The translations under genes and the position numbers were made by a program. DNA of 64,000 nucleotides from Flavobacteriales bacterium (GTDB lineage: Bacteria > Bacteroidota > Bacteroidia > Flavobacteriales_F > PHOS-HE28). This document shows, piece after piece, positions 18,346-28,763 of the stretch (the first letter of the stretch is position 1; the number at the start of each line of letters is the position of its first letter). Under the pieces are notes generated by a model. That model had not been told where the DNA came from. It worked only from the letters and a program-made list of their open reading frames with translations, and did not search any database. The stretch is taken from assembly GCA_016717305.1 (NCBI GenBank), contig JADKFY010000013.1, forward strand, positions 79,651 to 143,650, in the 5' to 3' direction.

Positions 18346-19047
18346 TCACGCCTCCGACACCACGCCGATCGCGTTCACAACAACGCCCAAGGCCAGATCG
18401 AACTGCTCTGATGAAGTGAGGTGCGTGTTGTCGATCACGAAGGCATCTTTCGCTTGCGTCAGAGGATCCGCGGCACGCGTGGTGTCATCCAGATCACGGC
18501 GTTCGATGTTGGCCAATACCTCTTCTATGGTGACCTCAGCGCCTCGTCCCTTGATCTCTAAATAACGGCGTTGTGCACGTATCTCAGGACTTGCGGTCAT
18601 GAAGAATTTGACCTCGGCATGCGGAAAAACCACGGTGCCAATATCGCGGCCATCCATGACCACACCTCCGCCCTGCCCCATTTCCTGTTGCAGCTGCACC
18701 AACTTTGCGCTCACTTCGGGGATCGGACTGACGAGCGTTACATGATGACTTACATCCATCTCCCGAATGCGGTGCTCCACGTTGCGGCCGTCCAACCAGG
18801 TCTCGCTGCGCTGTGTGGCATCATCGTGTTTGAACCCGATGTGGATATGCCCCAATACACGCAACAAAGCGACCTTGTTGAGCACCCCTTCCACGACAAG
18901 GCCATTTTCGATCACGTACAATGCGATGGCACGGTACATGGCTCCGCTATCGATGTACGTGTAGTGCAGATGATGCGCCAAGTGCTTGGCCAAGGTGCTC
19001 TTACCGCAACTGCTATATCCGTCTATGGCAATGGTTATGCGCTTCAC
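18346..19047 (-). CDS. cmk: Cytidylate kinase
   Basis: A 233-residue nucleoside monophosphate kinase that phosphorylates CMP and dCMP. It has the P-loop IAIDGYSSCGKSTLAK at the N-terminus, then YIDSGAMYRA, the long CMP-binding insert with VSHHVTLVSPIPEVSAKLVQLQ, MDGRDIGTVVFPHAEVKFF and the ADPLTQAKDAFVIDNT C-terminal part. Arg and Asp residues of the substrate site are intact. It lies 130 bases downstream of porQ on the same strand; a porQ-cmk pairing is, as I recall, common in Bacteroidota. Confidence 0.95.
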   Translation of the reverse strand: MKRITIAIDGYSSCGKSTLAKHLAHHLHYTYIDSGAMYRAIALYVIENGLVVEGVLNKVALLRVLGHIHIGFKHDDATQRSETWLDGRNVEHRIREMDVSHHVTLVSPIPEVSAKLVQLQQEMGQGGGVVMDGRDIGTVVFPHAEVKFFMTASPEIRAQRRYLEIKGRGAEVTIEEVLANIERRDLDDTTRAADPLTQAKDAFVIDNTHLTSSEQFDLALGVVVNAIGVVSEA

Positions 19048-19176
19048 GACCCGGAGATGATGCGGCCAAGGTAGTTGGAACCACCGAATTTGCCTTCGAA
19101 CCGTCTGGGTTCGCTCAGCTCTTACGGCGACTGGGAATGTTGGAGCACATAGGAAGAGTGCGCTACACGAATCGCC

Positions 19177-20225
19177 CTAACCTTTCTTCTGGAAATCTGC
19201 GAAACGCACGCCCAGGGTGATCGTATTGGAGATACCGGCCAAGTGCAACTGCGAGAAGCCATAACTGATGTGGATCTTCGTTACACGGACGCCCACACCG
19301 AAGCTGACACCAGTGATCGCTGGTTTCTCGGCCACCACCAGTTCCTTCCGCAACTTGGGGTTATAGGCTACGCGCAGCATGAAGTTCTTCCCAAGCAGCA
19401 CTTCCACACTGGGCACGATGTGCAGGATCGCTTGTTCCAAGTCGTCACCTTCTTCTCGATCACTTCGCCGGTCGTAGGATCGATCTCCACCCGTGCATTC
19501 GGGTCGTTGAAGGTGAGGTCCCATTTCTGCAGGTTCTCGAACATCAGGCCCAATCGGAACGGCGCATGCTTGAATCGATAGGTGACCCCCAGCATGGCTT
19601 CGAACGGTAATTTCTCGCGCTCATTGGTGAACCTTGAACTCTGGTACCCGATGTTGCGCAACATTGCCGCCACGGAAAGCCCCAAGGACTTCTTCTCGAA
19701 CACCCCACCCACGTCCACCGCCCAGGCCGTGGAATTGTACGTGCTCAGATTGCTGTTGACGAACTTCAAATTCGCACCCACGCTGAACAAACTGTCCAAT
19801 GCCTTGGAAGCCCCCACTTGCACAACGAACTCACCTGCATTGAACTGCCCGGTGGAATTCCCAACTTCATCCGCTCCATCGAAACTGCCATAGCTCATGT
19901 ACTGCACAGTGCCGGCAAGGGTCACATTGCAGCTGTCCAAATGGTGGCCATAGGAAACGTAGCCAACATTGGTTCCAGCGAAGTAGGGCAAATAGCTCAA
20001 GGCCACCTGTTTGGTCATTTCCTTGTTCAGCAAGGCCGGATTGAAGATCCCGAGGTTGAGGTCCGCGTCGCGCACGGCGATGTAGTTACCGCCCAATGAT
20101 GAACTGCGCGCAGAACTGGGTATCGTGAGCAACTGGAAAGCAGCATTGCTACCGCTCTGGGCTTGGGCCAAGGAACTCAATGAACAAAGCAATACAAATG
20201 CGAAGGGGCGTATCGTGGAATTCAT
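19177..20225 (-). CDS. porQ: Type IX secretion system protein PorQ, frameshifted
   Basis: PorQ is an outer-membrane beta-barrel of the T9SS attachment step, where it works with PorU, PorV and PorZ to anchor cargo. The first frame starts with a signal peptide (MNSTIRPFAFVLLCSLSSLAQAQ), then FQLLTIPSSARSSSLGG, IFNPALLNKEM and repeated barrel strands as in PorQ/PorV proteins. It breaks after GEVIEKKVTT; the continuation LEQAILHIVPSVEVLLGKNF to GVRFADFQKKG is in another frame. Adding one base near 19447 gives a continuous ~349-residue protein. Since the window encodes many T9SS cargo proteins, loss of porQ would be surprising, so a consensus error is likely. Next gene downstream is cmk. Confidence 0.87.
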
Positions 20226-20303
20226 GGGTCTCCGTTGCGAGGGGGAACGCAAGATAATGGTGGCTAGTATCCCCCACCACAATGGAGCGAATATCTTCGG
20301 CCC

Positions 20304-20939
20304 GTGACCCGCTCCGGCAAACTTCTCATCCTCCTGCTGCTCGCCTTGTTCGCAGGCTGCTCCACCTCATCCGACGTAGTGGGGAAAGGACCCTTCCAAA
20401 AAAGGAAATACAGACCCGGCTGGGACCTTTCGGCATTCCGGACCCATCATCGCGAGATGGTCCCGATAGCGAGGATCAAACATCAAAGAACTCGCCCAAT
20501 ACCTGTTCGTATGGATAGGTCCTGGCCCGCTCCGGAACCCGCCGCACCCCTTTCCGCATCGCTGGCTCCGACACCTTCAGAAGTTGTGACCTACAGCACA
20601 TCCACCCCTATCAACCAGAACGAACCCGCTAGCGTTTCAATTAGGGAACACCCCGAACCATTGACGGATGGTGAAAGCACCATTACGGGTGACCGAAGAT
20701 GGAACCGCATGGCAATGGCTTCCGGCGTATTCCTGGTCCTCTCGGCAGTTGCCGCGATCGCACCCGGAGGTACTGCGATCTTGCTCTACCTGCTCAGTTT
20801 TGCATTTATTACTGGAATAATAGGCTTGGTCTTGGCCAGAAAGAACAAGGAAAAAGGACAGCTGATCGCGATCGCCGGAATCGCCTTACCACTTTTGTTC
20901 GTCGCCTTTTTGTTCGCGATCGAGAAGAACGTGTTCTGA
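20304..20939 (+). CDS. Lipoprotein of unknown function with C-terminal membrane helices
   Basis: A 211-residue protein starting at GTG. It carries a lipoprotein signal peptide with lipobox LFAGC (Cys19). A short motif VGKGPFQKRKYRPGWDL follows; similar IQKRRYxxG motifs open many Bacteroidota lipoproteins of unknown role. The middle is a proline- and threonine-rich linker. Two or three hydrophobic helices occupy about residues 135-205, resembling DUF4190-like membrane modules with a positive KKNKEKGQ loop. A TATCTTCG box (7 of 8 to consensus) lies 4 bases before the start. The stop codon directly abuts the convergent queA stop. Function unknown. Confidence 0.75.
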   Translation: MTRSGKLLILLLLALFAGCSTSSDVVGKGPFQKRKYRPGWDLSAFRTHHREMVPIARIKHQRTRPIPVRMDRSWPAPEPAAPLSASLAPTPSEVVTYSTSTPINQNEPASVSIREHPEPLTDGESTITGDRRWNRMAMASGVFLVLSAVAAIAPGGTAILLYLLSFAFITGIIGLVLARKNKEKGQLIAIAGIALPLLFVAFLFAIEKNVF

Positions 20940-22148
20940 TCAGGATCCTTTCTTCGGCAGCAACAGTGATCCGTCGCCATAGCTAAGGAAACGGTAATCC
21001 TGTGCTAGAGCATGTTCGTAGATCCTGCGCCAATCATCTCCAACGAAAGCGGCCACCAATAAGAGCAAGGTGCTGTTGGGTTGATGGAAGTTGGTGATCA
21101 GTCCGTTCGCGAACCGGAATGTGTAACCCGGGGCAATGAGCAATCCTGTTCTTCCGCGTAAGATATGTTCATCCGTTGAACGTACTTGTTCGATCACTGC
21201 TTCCAGAGCTTTCTTAGTTGAGGAAAATTGATCGGTTCCATGCCCGTAGGGATCCCATTGTTCAATATCGACCTCGTTCCCTGCAATACCGGCTAGCAAC
21301 TTCTCGCCATGCCAGTAAACGCTTTCCAAGGTGCGCATTGCCGTCGTGCCCACGGGGATCACGGGGCCTTGACCTAGTTGCGCATGCAAAACTTCCAACG
21401 CTGCAAGCGGAATATGGATCTCTTCGGTATGCATGTGGTGATCGGCCATGCGCTCGCTTTTCACCGGCAGGAAGGTGCCCGCCCCAACATGGAGGACGAG
21501 CTCAGTTGTCTTGGTTCCGTTCTGTCCCAAGCGCTCCAACAGGTCCTTTGAAAAGTGCAAGCTCGCAGTGGGCGCGGCTACTGAGCCTTCCTGCTTGGCG
21601 AAAACCGTGTTGTACCGCTCCTTGTCCGCATCGTTGTCGACGCGTTGCATGTAGGGTGGCAAGGGAACATGCCCGATCCGTTCAAGGACTTGCGCAAAGG
21701 TCAACTCAGCGGGTTCCCAGGTAAAGACGATCCGTTCCTGTCCGCTTCGCTCGGCATGCAGCGCCGTGCCTTCAATGTTCGTGGTGAGCACCTCCCCCGC
21801 TTTCCAACGTTTCGCGTTGCCGATGAAACAGTTCCATTCACCTGAACCCTGCGCACTGATCGCTTGTTCAACAGGACCGTTCAACGGCGAAAGGCAAAGC
21901 ACTTCAATACGTGCGCCGGTTTCGCGTTGGAATAGAATGCGTGCGTTCACCACCTTGGTCCGGTTCAGGACCAAGAGTGCATTCTTTGGCAGTTGTTCCG
22001 GCAATTCGCGGAAGACGCCATCCGATATGTCGCCATTGCGGTACACCAACAATTTGCTTCCATCCCTAACAGCGAGTGGTTGCTGAGCGATGCGCTCGTT
22101 CGGCAACGCGTAGGTGAAATCTTTAATGGATAGGTCGCGAGGATGCAT
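20940..22148 (-). CDS. queA: S-adenosylmethionine:tRNA ribosyltransferase-isomerase
   Basis: A 402-residue enzyme that transfers and isomerises the ribose of SAM onto preQ1-modified tRNA to make epoxyqueuosine. Recognised segments: FTYALPNERIAQQPLAVRD, SKLLVY, VLNRTKVVNARI, PPYMQRVDNDADKERYNTVF, GSVAAPTASLHF, LHVGAGTFLPVK, MHTEEIHIP, VGTTAMRTLES and ITNFHQPNSTLLLLVAAFVG. The length is that of the longer Bacteroidota form. The start at 22148 (MHPRDLSIKD) is based on homology; the 93 extra residues of the open frame are an antisense shadow of the protease gene's end. Confidence 0.95.
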   Translation of the reverse strand: MHPRDLSIKDFTYALPNERIAQQPLAVRDGSKLLVYRNGDISDGVFRELPEQLPKNALLVLNRTKVVNARILFQRETGARIEVLCLSPLNGPVEQAISAQGSGEWNCFIGNAKRWKAGEVLTTNIEGTALHAERSGQERIVFTWEPAELTFAQVLERIGHVPLPPYMQRVDNDADKERYNTVFAKQEGSVAAPTASLHFSKDLLERLGQNGTKTTELVLHVGAGTFLPVKSERMADHHMHTEEIHIPLAALEVLHAQLGQGPVIPVGTTAMRTLESVYWHGEKLLAGIAGNEVDIEQWDPYGHGTDQFSSTKKALEAVIEQVRSTDEHILRGRTGLLIAPGYTFRFANGLITNFHQPNSTLLLLVAAFVGDDWRRIYEHALAQDYRFLSYGDGSLLLPKKGS

Positions 22149-22204
22149 TGCCACGAAAGGCACTTGCTTCGTACTGGATTCCGAAGGGTTCCTATTGGTC
22201 CGAA

Positions 22205-24388
22205 TTAGTCCTTCACCACTTTGGAAATGAACGACCCATCGCCTTGTTGGACCCGTACCAAATACAAGCCAGAGGACCATGCTTCCGTGTTGATAGCGAT
22301 CCGATCGGCAGCTGTGAAATTTCCGATGAAGACTTGGCGACCGGTGAGGTCCTGAATGGAAACATGCGTTGAAGCAATGTTTCCCGGAACCTGGATCAGC
22401 AGTTCGTTCGACACCGGATTCGGCCAAACTTGCGCAGTGCCGGAAGCTTGCTCTTCAATGGAAACAAGGCCCAAGGCTTGGCGAACGGCATGGTAGGCGT
22501 TCGCTTTTCCAAAACCCCAAATGGTGCTGCCACCTGCTGGGATAACTCCGGTATTGTTGTCGAGACGTGCGGTTTGCTTGAGCAATTCGCGTACCTCGGC
22601 AGGTGTAATGCCGGGATGAGCTTCGAGGATCATGGCAACGATGCCCGCGACGGCCGGACCGGACATGCTGGTGCCGGAGAAACGCGCGAACGGATAGCTT
22701 CGGCCATTGTGATCAACGGTAGCGACCGCCGTAACTACTTCGTCGGTAAAGGAGCTGATCGAAGAGGCAACACTCACACCCGGTGCTGTGATGTCGGGTT
22801 TCATGCGATCATCCATGGTCGGGCCTTCAGAAGAGAAACCTGCCAATGCACCACCGAAGAACTGGCCCGATTGGGTCTGCGTTTCGGAGCTGTACGCACC
22901 TACCGTGATCAGGTTCTCGGTACACGCTGGTTCACTTATCGCATAGTGATCATCACCACTGATGCTTCCCGCTCCATAGGCTTGAAATTCCTGCCCCCAA
23001 TTGCCCACGTCGTTCGTGAGCTCGGTCATGTTCCAAATGTGTACCGTTCCTGTTACTGCTGTCGCTTTTAAAATGACACGTAGCTGGGTGTTCTCGTTCT
23101 TCACCCGTAAGCGAAAATGTGGCCTATCGTTCAGCGGGTGTGCGGCTTCGGAGGTCAGGTTGAAATAGACCGTGTCCGTTCCTGCCAACAAAAAGGAATC
23201 GAGGTATGCGGGTTGCGTTGCCGTGGAATAAATTGGTGTTTGCATCACCGTTACGCCGTTGGAATTGTTGACGAAGATCCCGGCCGAGAATGCGTTGCCG
23301 ACCTCTCCCCACATCGTAAGGCTCTGGCCCCACATGTTCGGGTTCGCGTCGTACGGATAGAACTGGATGCGGGACCGGAGCGTATCGCCGCTAAAGGCCT
23401 TCTTGATGTGAAAGTTCACATTTCCATTGTTCCCTCCGGAAGCAACGAACACGACACCCTCGGCGGCATATTGTTCAATGGCCTGACTGATCAAGGAGTT
23501 GCCGTCCAATGTACCGATCCAATTCAGGCCCCAGCTCATGTTGATCACCAAGCGCTTCTCATCCTGCTCCGCAATGGCCTTCATCCAAGTGAAGGCATCG
23601 ATCACGGCAGCAGCATCCACCAACCAGGTGCAGAAAAGGAATTGCGCATCGAAGGCGATCCCACGGAATTCGGTTCCGGCACCACCACCACCCGCAATGC
23701 CTGCTACATGCGAGCCGTGGGTGGCGTTACCATAAATATTGATCGTGTCGGACCCAGCGGTCATCAATGCTTCTGGCGTGTTCAATTCCGTACCGTACGG
23801 GAAATCCGCCGGTGAAGGACCCACTTGCCGGTATTGGTCCCAAGCAGCGCGGACGCGTGAAGTGGTGATCGCGGTATCGTAGAACATCGGGTGGGTGTAA
23901 TCGAAACCCCAATCCGTTACACCGATCAATACATCGCGACCGGTATAGCTCTGCGGCAGGTTGATGCCCTGTTGCACACTGTCCGCTCGTGTGGAAACCA
24001 CCACTTTGTCCAACGTGCGTGTTGCTTTCGCGGCCAGTTCCACGTATTGCAATCCGCTCAGCCCAGCCAGCGCATCCAAGTGGTACGCATCAACCCGGAA
24101 CGAAACGATATCCCCGATCCGTGCACCAACCATCACATGGCCTCGCGAACTTTCCGGGATCATAAACTCGTCACTCACTTTGCCTAGAAAACCGACCATG
24201 CACTTGCCGTGTACCATGGCCGTTGGGAAGGCTTTTGTGGCGTTCACTAGTTCATCGGCCTTGAGGTACTTGGCCGCCAAGCTTTGCAATTCGGCAATGC
24301 CGACGCGGGTTATAGCGGGCATTGGAGTTTGTGCCAAAAGGACAACGGAGGCGAGTATTCCGAAAAGGCCGGTGGAAATACGTTTCAT
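22205..24388 (-). CDS. Secreted subtilisin-like serine protease (S8) with T9SS sorting domain
   Basis: A 727-residue exported peptidase. The signal peptide is MKRISTGLFGILASVVLLAQ. A propeptide-like segment precedes the catalytic domain, whose triad is Asp159 (GVTDWGFDYTH), His224 (ATHGSHVAG) and Ser574 (FSGTSMSGPAVAG). A ~200-residue insertion between His and Ser forms a beta-rich PA-like or jelly-roll module, as in many Bacteroidota S8 enzymes. The C-terminal ~75 residues are a T9SS type A sorting domain (AQVWPNPVSNELLI, VSIQDLTGRQV, WSSGLYLVRV, ending KVVKD). It probably acts outside the cell in nutrient proteolysis. Confidence 0.93.
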   Translation of the reverse strand: MKRISTGLFGILASVVLLAQTPMPAITRVGIAELQSLAAKYLKADELVNATKAFPTAMVHGKCMVGFLGKVSDEFMIPESSRGHVMVGARIGDIVSFRVDAYHLDALAGLSGLQYVELAAKATRTLDKVVVSTRADSVQQGINLPQSYTGRDVLIGVTDWGFDYTHPMFYDTAITTSRVRAAWDQYRQVGPSPADFPYGTELNTPEALMTAGSDTINIYGNATHGSHVAGIAGGGGAGTEFRGIAFDAQFLFCTWLVDAAAVIDAFTWMKAIAEQDEKRLVINMSWGLNWIGTLDGNSLISQAIEQYAAEGVVFVASGGNNGNVNFHIKKAFSGDTLRSRIQFYPYDANPNMWGQSLTMWGEVGNAFSAGIFVNNSNGVTVMQTPIYSTATQPAYLDSFLLAGTDTVYFNLTSEAAHPLNDRPHFRLRVKNENTQLRVILKATAVTGTVHIWNMTELTNDVGNWGQEFQAYGAGSISGDDHYAISEPACTENLITVGAYSSETQTQSGQFFGGALAGFSSEGPTMDDRMKPDITAPGVSVASSISSFTDEVVTAVATVDHNGRSYPFARFSGTSMSGPAVAGIVAMILEAHPGITPAEVRELLKQTARLDNNTGVIPAGGSTIWGFGKANAYHAVRQALGLVSIEEQASGTAQVWPNPVSNELLIQVPGNIASTHVSIQDLTGRQVFIGNFTAADRIAINTEAWSSGLYLVRVQQGDGSFISKVVKD

Positions 24389-24542
24389 GGGGTTGACTTG
24401 GAAGGGCAAGGTACGGGTAGTGGGAATTGTTGATGTGACCGTTGTGACGAACGACCATCCGTCTGCTTTGGATCGTTCTCCTTTTCCCCGGATCCGCTAA
24501 CTTCAACCTCCCGAAAGTCAGCGCAAGATGGATTATTGAGCC

Positions 24543-26079
24543 ATGTTGAACTATTTGCGATCCATTCTACTAGCGCTCCTCCCAACGGTAGCATCCGCCC
24601 AACCTACCCTTGCCTGGCAACACAATTATGGAGGAAGCGCCAATGAATTTCCTGGCAGTATTCAACCCACTACCGATGGGGGGTATATCGTTCTTGCCTT
24701 TTCGTATTCCAACGATGGTCAGGTCACTGGCAACCATGGGCAAGCGGACTTTTGGGCCGTAAAGTTGGACGGGTCCGGAGAATTGGAATGGCAACGTTGC
24801 CTCGGGAGCAGTGGTACGGACTCTCCGGGTGCCATGCAACAGACCCCGGATGGTGGATACATTGCCGTTGGTACCGCGAACACAGCCGATGGCGATATTA
24901 CTTCCAATGCTGGTCTGTCTGACATCTGGGCGGTTAAGCTGAGTGCCACTGGCACGTTGGAATGGGAACGTAGCTATGGAGGATCTTTAACGGAAACCGG
25001 CCGCTGGTTGCACGTACTCCCCAACGGAGAAGTCTTGCTCTTTGGTGAAACCAGTTCCCCTGAGATCGAAGGATCTCTCGGCCAGCGCGATGTCTTTGTG
25101 ATACGTATTGCTTCGGATGGCAGCCAGCTGGACCATCACAGGTATGGCGGTACCGATGAAGACTTGATCGGCTATTTTGGATACTTGCAGGATGGATCCC
25201 TCATGTTCAGTGGTTCTACATATTCCAGTAATGGCCACGCTGAAGGGAATCACGGAGGCACCGACGGCATGGTCATTTCCTTGGATGAAACTCTCAATGT
25301 TAATTGGCATACCTGCATCGGAGGTTCTGCTTATGAGAATGCCACAGCGATATGTGAAGACATTGATGGAAACATTTACGTTTGCGTATCCTCAAATTCC
25401 CAAAATAGTCAGATCACCAACTTTCATGGTGGTACGGATTTCTGGATCGCGAAGCTTTCGGCTGGTGGTGATTTTCTAATGGGAAACTCTTTCGGGGGCA
25501 GTGAAAATGACCTTCCGTGGTCCATAATTCCTCGTCCGGATGGGGGGGGTGTATGTATCCGGTGTGGTAGTGTCGTCTGATGATGATATCACTACACCCT
25601 TGGGTGGTTTTGATGCTTGGCTGATCAGCTTGGACGAAGATCTGAACTTGCTTTGGGAGCGAACCTTGGGCGGGTCCAATCATGATACTGGCATAAGCAT
25701 GTGCTTTGCACCGGACGGAGGCTTGGTTTTGGCCGGGAATAGCTCCTCCTCCGACGGTGACCTAACCGGCAATTTCGGAGGTGGGGATCTTTGGGTCGTG
25801 AAATTCAACCCGGAGGAGGTTGGTATAGCCGAAGCCGAGCCAGTGCCATTCACACTCTACCCCAACCCTGCTACGAATGAACTCTGCATCGGTCTTGTAG
25901 GCACAACAGCACGACAACTTGAAGTGGTGGATGTGACCGGCCGGATCGTATTCACGCAGACTGTTATGAGCGGCACAAAAACTGTGGATCTTTCAATTGC
26001 ACAGCTGGCACAAGGGACCTACAGCGTACGTTTGGTCGGTGAAGGCCAGAACTACAGCGAACGGTTCATCAAATATTGA
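24543..26079 (+). CDS. Secreted repeat-propeller protein with T9SS domain, frameshift in a G8 run
   Basis: A ~511-residue surface protein built of about seven repeats of ~55 residues. Each repeat follows the pattern W.RxxGGSxxDxxxxxxxTxDGGYIxxGxxxSxDGxxxxNHGxxDxWxxKL. Such repeats are expected to form a beta-propeller. The first frame has a signal peptide (MLNYLRSILLALLPTVASAQ) and ends at 25580; the rest (GGVYVSGVVVSSDDDITT onward) is in the next frame and ends with a T9SS sorting domain (FTLYPNPATNELCI ... YSERFIKY). The switch is at a run of eight G (25542-25549); seven G would restore the frame. This could be a sequencing error or real slipped-strand phase variation. Confidence 0.83.
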
Positions 26080-26093
26080 ACGCGTTCACCTCT

Positions 26094-26276
26094 TCACCGA
26101 ATTCCATCCACCCGTTTCCGTATGATGAAGTTCTTCGTGGGTCGGTCCTCCTGAACACGACCTTGGAAACTAAGCAAGAACCAGTGAAAGCGTTCCGATG
26201 GAGTAAGTGCAAGGAACTCTCTTTCGCGCCGGGCGTTGGACTCTTCCTTGGTCTCGAAGGTGATCCGCTTGTCCAT
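26094..26276 (-). CDS. Small conserved Bacteroidota protein
   Basis: A 60-residue charged protein: MDKRITFETKEESNARRERE, then FLALTPSERFHWFL, ending in KNFIIRKR. I recognise the pattern FETKEE..RRExEFL.LSPxERF..FL as a small conserved protein of Bacteroidota that often stands near nucleotidyltransferase genes; no function is known to me. It starts 11 bases downstream of the lon stop on the same strand, so it is likely transcribed with lon. Confidence 0.7.
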   Translation of the reverse strand: MDKRITFETKEESNARREREFLALTPSERFHWFLLSFQGRVQEDRPTKNFIIRKRVDGIR

Positions 26277-26287
26277 CGATCTTGGTT

Positions 26288-28738
26288 CTAAGCAACCTTC
26301 AGCGCGTTCTCCACTTTCTCCTTGAGCAATGCGTGCCGCACCACTTCGATCATTTCGTTCACATAGGTGAAGCGCATGCCCTTGGTGTAACGCACGTCGA
26401 TGTCCTCGATGTCCTTGCGGTTGTCGGCGCTAAGGATGATCTCCTTGATGCCCGCACGTTTTGCAGCGAGGATCTTTTCCTTGATGCCGCCCACCGGTAG
26501 CACGCGACCACGCAGCGTGATCTCGCCGGTCATGGCCACGAACTTGCGCACTTTTTGTTGGGTGAAGGCACTCGCTATGCTGGTGAGCATGGTGATGCCC
26601 GCACTCGGACCATCCTTCGGGGTGGCGCCTTCGGGCACGTGTACGTGTACGTTCCAACGCTTGAAGACATCGGGGTCGATCCCGATGATCTCGCTGTGGG
26701 CTTTAAGATATTCCAACGCGATGATGGCACTTTCCTTCATCACATCGCCGAGGTTGCCGGTGAGGGTGAGCTTGCCTTCGCCCTTGGTGATGCTGGTCTC
26801 GATGAAGAGGATGTCGCCGCCTGTGGGTGTCCACGCCAAACCAGTGACCACACCGGCCACGTCGTTGCCTTGGTATTTGTCGCGTGCATGGCTGGGTCCG
26901 TAGATCTTCACGAGATCATCCAAACCAATGGTGATGTTGTGCTTCTCTTTCAGCGCGATCTGCTTCGCACGGTAACGCACCAGTTTCGCGATGCGCTTTT
27001 CCAGCGTTCGCACCCCACTTTCGTCGGTGTACTGTTCGACGATCGCTTCCAATAGACCGGGTGCCAATTTCAACTTGCTCGACTTGATGCCGTTCTCACC
27101 GAACTGCTTTGGAAGCAGGTGGCGAATGGCGATCTGCAGCTTTTCCTCCTGCGTGTAGCCGGTCACTTCGATGATCTCCATCCGATCGCGCAACGCGGGA
27201 TGGATGGTGCTCAAGTTGTTCGCTGTGGCCACGAACATCACACGGCTCAGGTCGTAATCGATCTCCACGTAATTGTCATAGAACGCGTGGTTCTGTTCGG
27301 GATCCAACACTTCCAATAGTGCGCTGGCGGGATCGCCATGGAAGTCCTTGCCCACCTTATCGATCTCGTCCAACACGAAGAGTGGATTACTGGACCCAGC
27401 TTTCTTCAAACTTTGGATCAAGCGGCCCGGCATGGCACCGATGTAGGTTTTGCGGTGGCCACGGATCTCGCTTTCATCGTGCAATCCGCCCAAGCTCATG
27501 CGCACGTATTTGCGTCCGAGGGCTTCAGCCATGCTCTTGCCCAAGCTGGTCTTGCCCACGCCCGGCGGTCCATAGAGGCAAATGATCGGGGCTTTCATAT
27601 CGCCCTTCAGTTTCAATACGGCCAAATGCTCGATCAAGCGCTCCTTCACTTTCTCCAAACCGAAGTGGTCGCGATCCAGGATCTTCTGTGCATGCCTCAG
27701 GTCGAACTTATCGTCGCTGTATTCGCCCCAAGGTAATTCCAAAAGCAATTGCACATAGTTGTATTGCACACTGAATTCCGCACCCGCGGGGTTCATGCGC
27801 TGTAGTTTTCCGATCTCCTTGTCGAAGGTCTCCGATACTTTCTTCGTCCACTTCTTCTTAGCGGCTTTCGCGCGCATCTCCTCCATCTCCTGCTCGATCG
27901 GGTTGCCGCCGAGCTCGTCCTGGATGGTCTTGATCTGCTGGTGCAGAAAGTACTCGCGTTGCTGGCGATCCACTTCGGTGCGCACCTTGCTCTGGATCTC
28001 GTTCTTCATCTGGAGCATCTGCAGCTCCTTGGTCAAGTGCGCTAGCAATAGGCTCGCACGTTCGCGCAGGTCGGCGACCTCGAGCATCTTCTGCTTCTCG
28101 ACCACCTCGGCGTTCATGTTACTGCTGATGAAATTCACCAAGAAGCTGGGGCTGTCGATGTTCTTCAACGCAAACTGTGCTTCCGAGGGAATGTGCGGAC
28201 TTTGCTTGATGATGTCGCCGGCAAGGTCCTTCAACGAGCTGACCAATGCATGGAAGTTCTTGTCATCTTTGGCCGGACGGATCTCCTCGAACTCCTTAAC
28301 CTTCGCCGTGAAGTACGGATCGGTCTTCACCATTTCCAGCACCTCGAAGCGCTTCTTACCTTGAATGATCGCGGTGGTACTGCCATCAGGCATGCGCAAC
28401 ATGCGAATGATCGTGGCGATGGTCCCGATCCTATTCAGGTCTTCTGCCCGTGGCTCTTCGATGTCGCCGTCCTTTTGGCTTACAACGCCTAAGGTCTTGT
28501 TGCCTTTGTAGACGTCCTGGATCAACCGAATGCTGCGGTCTCGACCTACCGTAATGGGGATGACCACGCCGGGAAACAGTACAGTGTTACGCAGGGGAAG
28601 AATGGGCAATTCCGGCGGAGTGGTCTCCGCGTTCATCAGCTCTTCGTCCTCGGCAGTGATAAGTGGGATCAGCTCCGTCTCGTTGTCGAGGATCTCGGAG
28701 TTGAACAGGATGTCGTTATTGTGGAATGGTTCGTTCAT
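26288..28738 (-). CDS. lon: ATP-dependent protease La (Lon)
   Basis: An 816-residue Lon protease that degrades misfolded and regulatory proteins in the cytoplasm. Residues 42-250 form the substrate-binding LON domain (PILPLRNTVLFPGVVIPI at its start), followed by a coiled region. The AAA+ module has Walker A GPPGVGKT (390-397) and FVLDEIDK as Walker B. The C-terminal protease has the Ser-Lys dyad: Ser712 in KDGPSAG and Lys755 in the GGIKEKIL segment. The N-terminus is about 40 residues longer and acidic compared with E. coli Lon, as is usual in Bacteroidota. A consensus promoter with correct spacing lies 25 bases upstream. Confidence 0.97.
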   Translation of the reverse strand: MNEPFHNNDILFNSEILDNETELIPLITAEDEELMNAETTPPELPILPLRNTVLFPGVVIPITVGRDRSIRLIQDVYKGNKTLGVVSQKDGDIEEPRAEDLNRIGTIATIIRMLRMPDGSTTAIIQGKKRFEVLEMVKTDPYFTAKVKEFEEIRPAKDDKNFHALVSSLKDLAGDIIKQSPHIPSEAQFALKNIDSPSFLVNFISSNMNAEVVEKQKMLEVADLRERASLLLAHLTKELQMLQMKNEIQSKVRTEVDRQQREYFLHQQIKTIQDELGGNPIEQEMEEMRAKAAKKKWTKKVSETFDKEIGKLQRMNPAGAEFSVQYNYVQLLLELPWGEYSDDKFDLRHAQKILDRDHFGLEKVKERLIEHLAVLKLKGDMKAPIICLYGPPGVGKTSLGKSMAEALGRKYVRMSLGGLHDESEIRGHRKTYIGAMPGRLIQSLKKAGSSNPLFVLDEIDKVGKDFHGDPASALLEVLDPEQNHAFYDNYVEIDYDLSRVMFVATANNLSTIHPALRDRMEIIEVTGYTQEEKLQIAIRHLLPKQFGENGIKSSKLKLAPGLLEAIVEQYTDESGVRTLEKRIAKLVRYRAKQIALKEKHNITIGLDDLVKIYGPSHARDKYQGNDVAGVVTGLAWTPTGGDILFIETSITKGEGKLTLTGNLGDVMKESAIIALEYLKAHSEIIGIDPDVFKRWNVHVHVPEGATPKDGPSAGITMLTSIASAFTQQKVRKFVAMTGEITLRGRVLPVGGIKEKILAAKRAGIKEIILSADNRKDIEDIDVRYTKGMRFTYVNEMIEVVRHALLKEKVENALKVA

Positions 28739-28763
28739 GAACGGGTTGCCATGATGTCAGTTA

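Noticed and set aside
22430..23071. Plus-strand open frame inside the subtilisin-like gene
   Set aside because: Antisense shadow of a gene with complete catalytic triad; no homology pattern.
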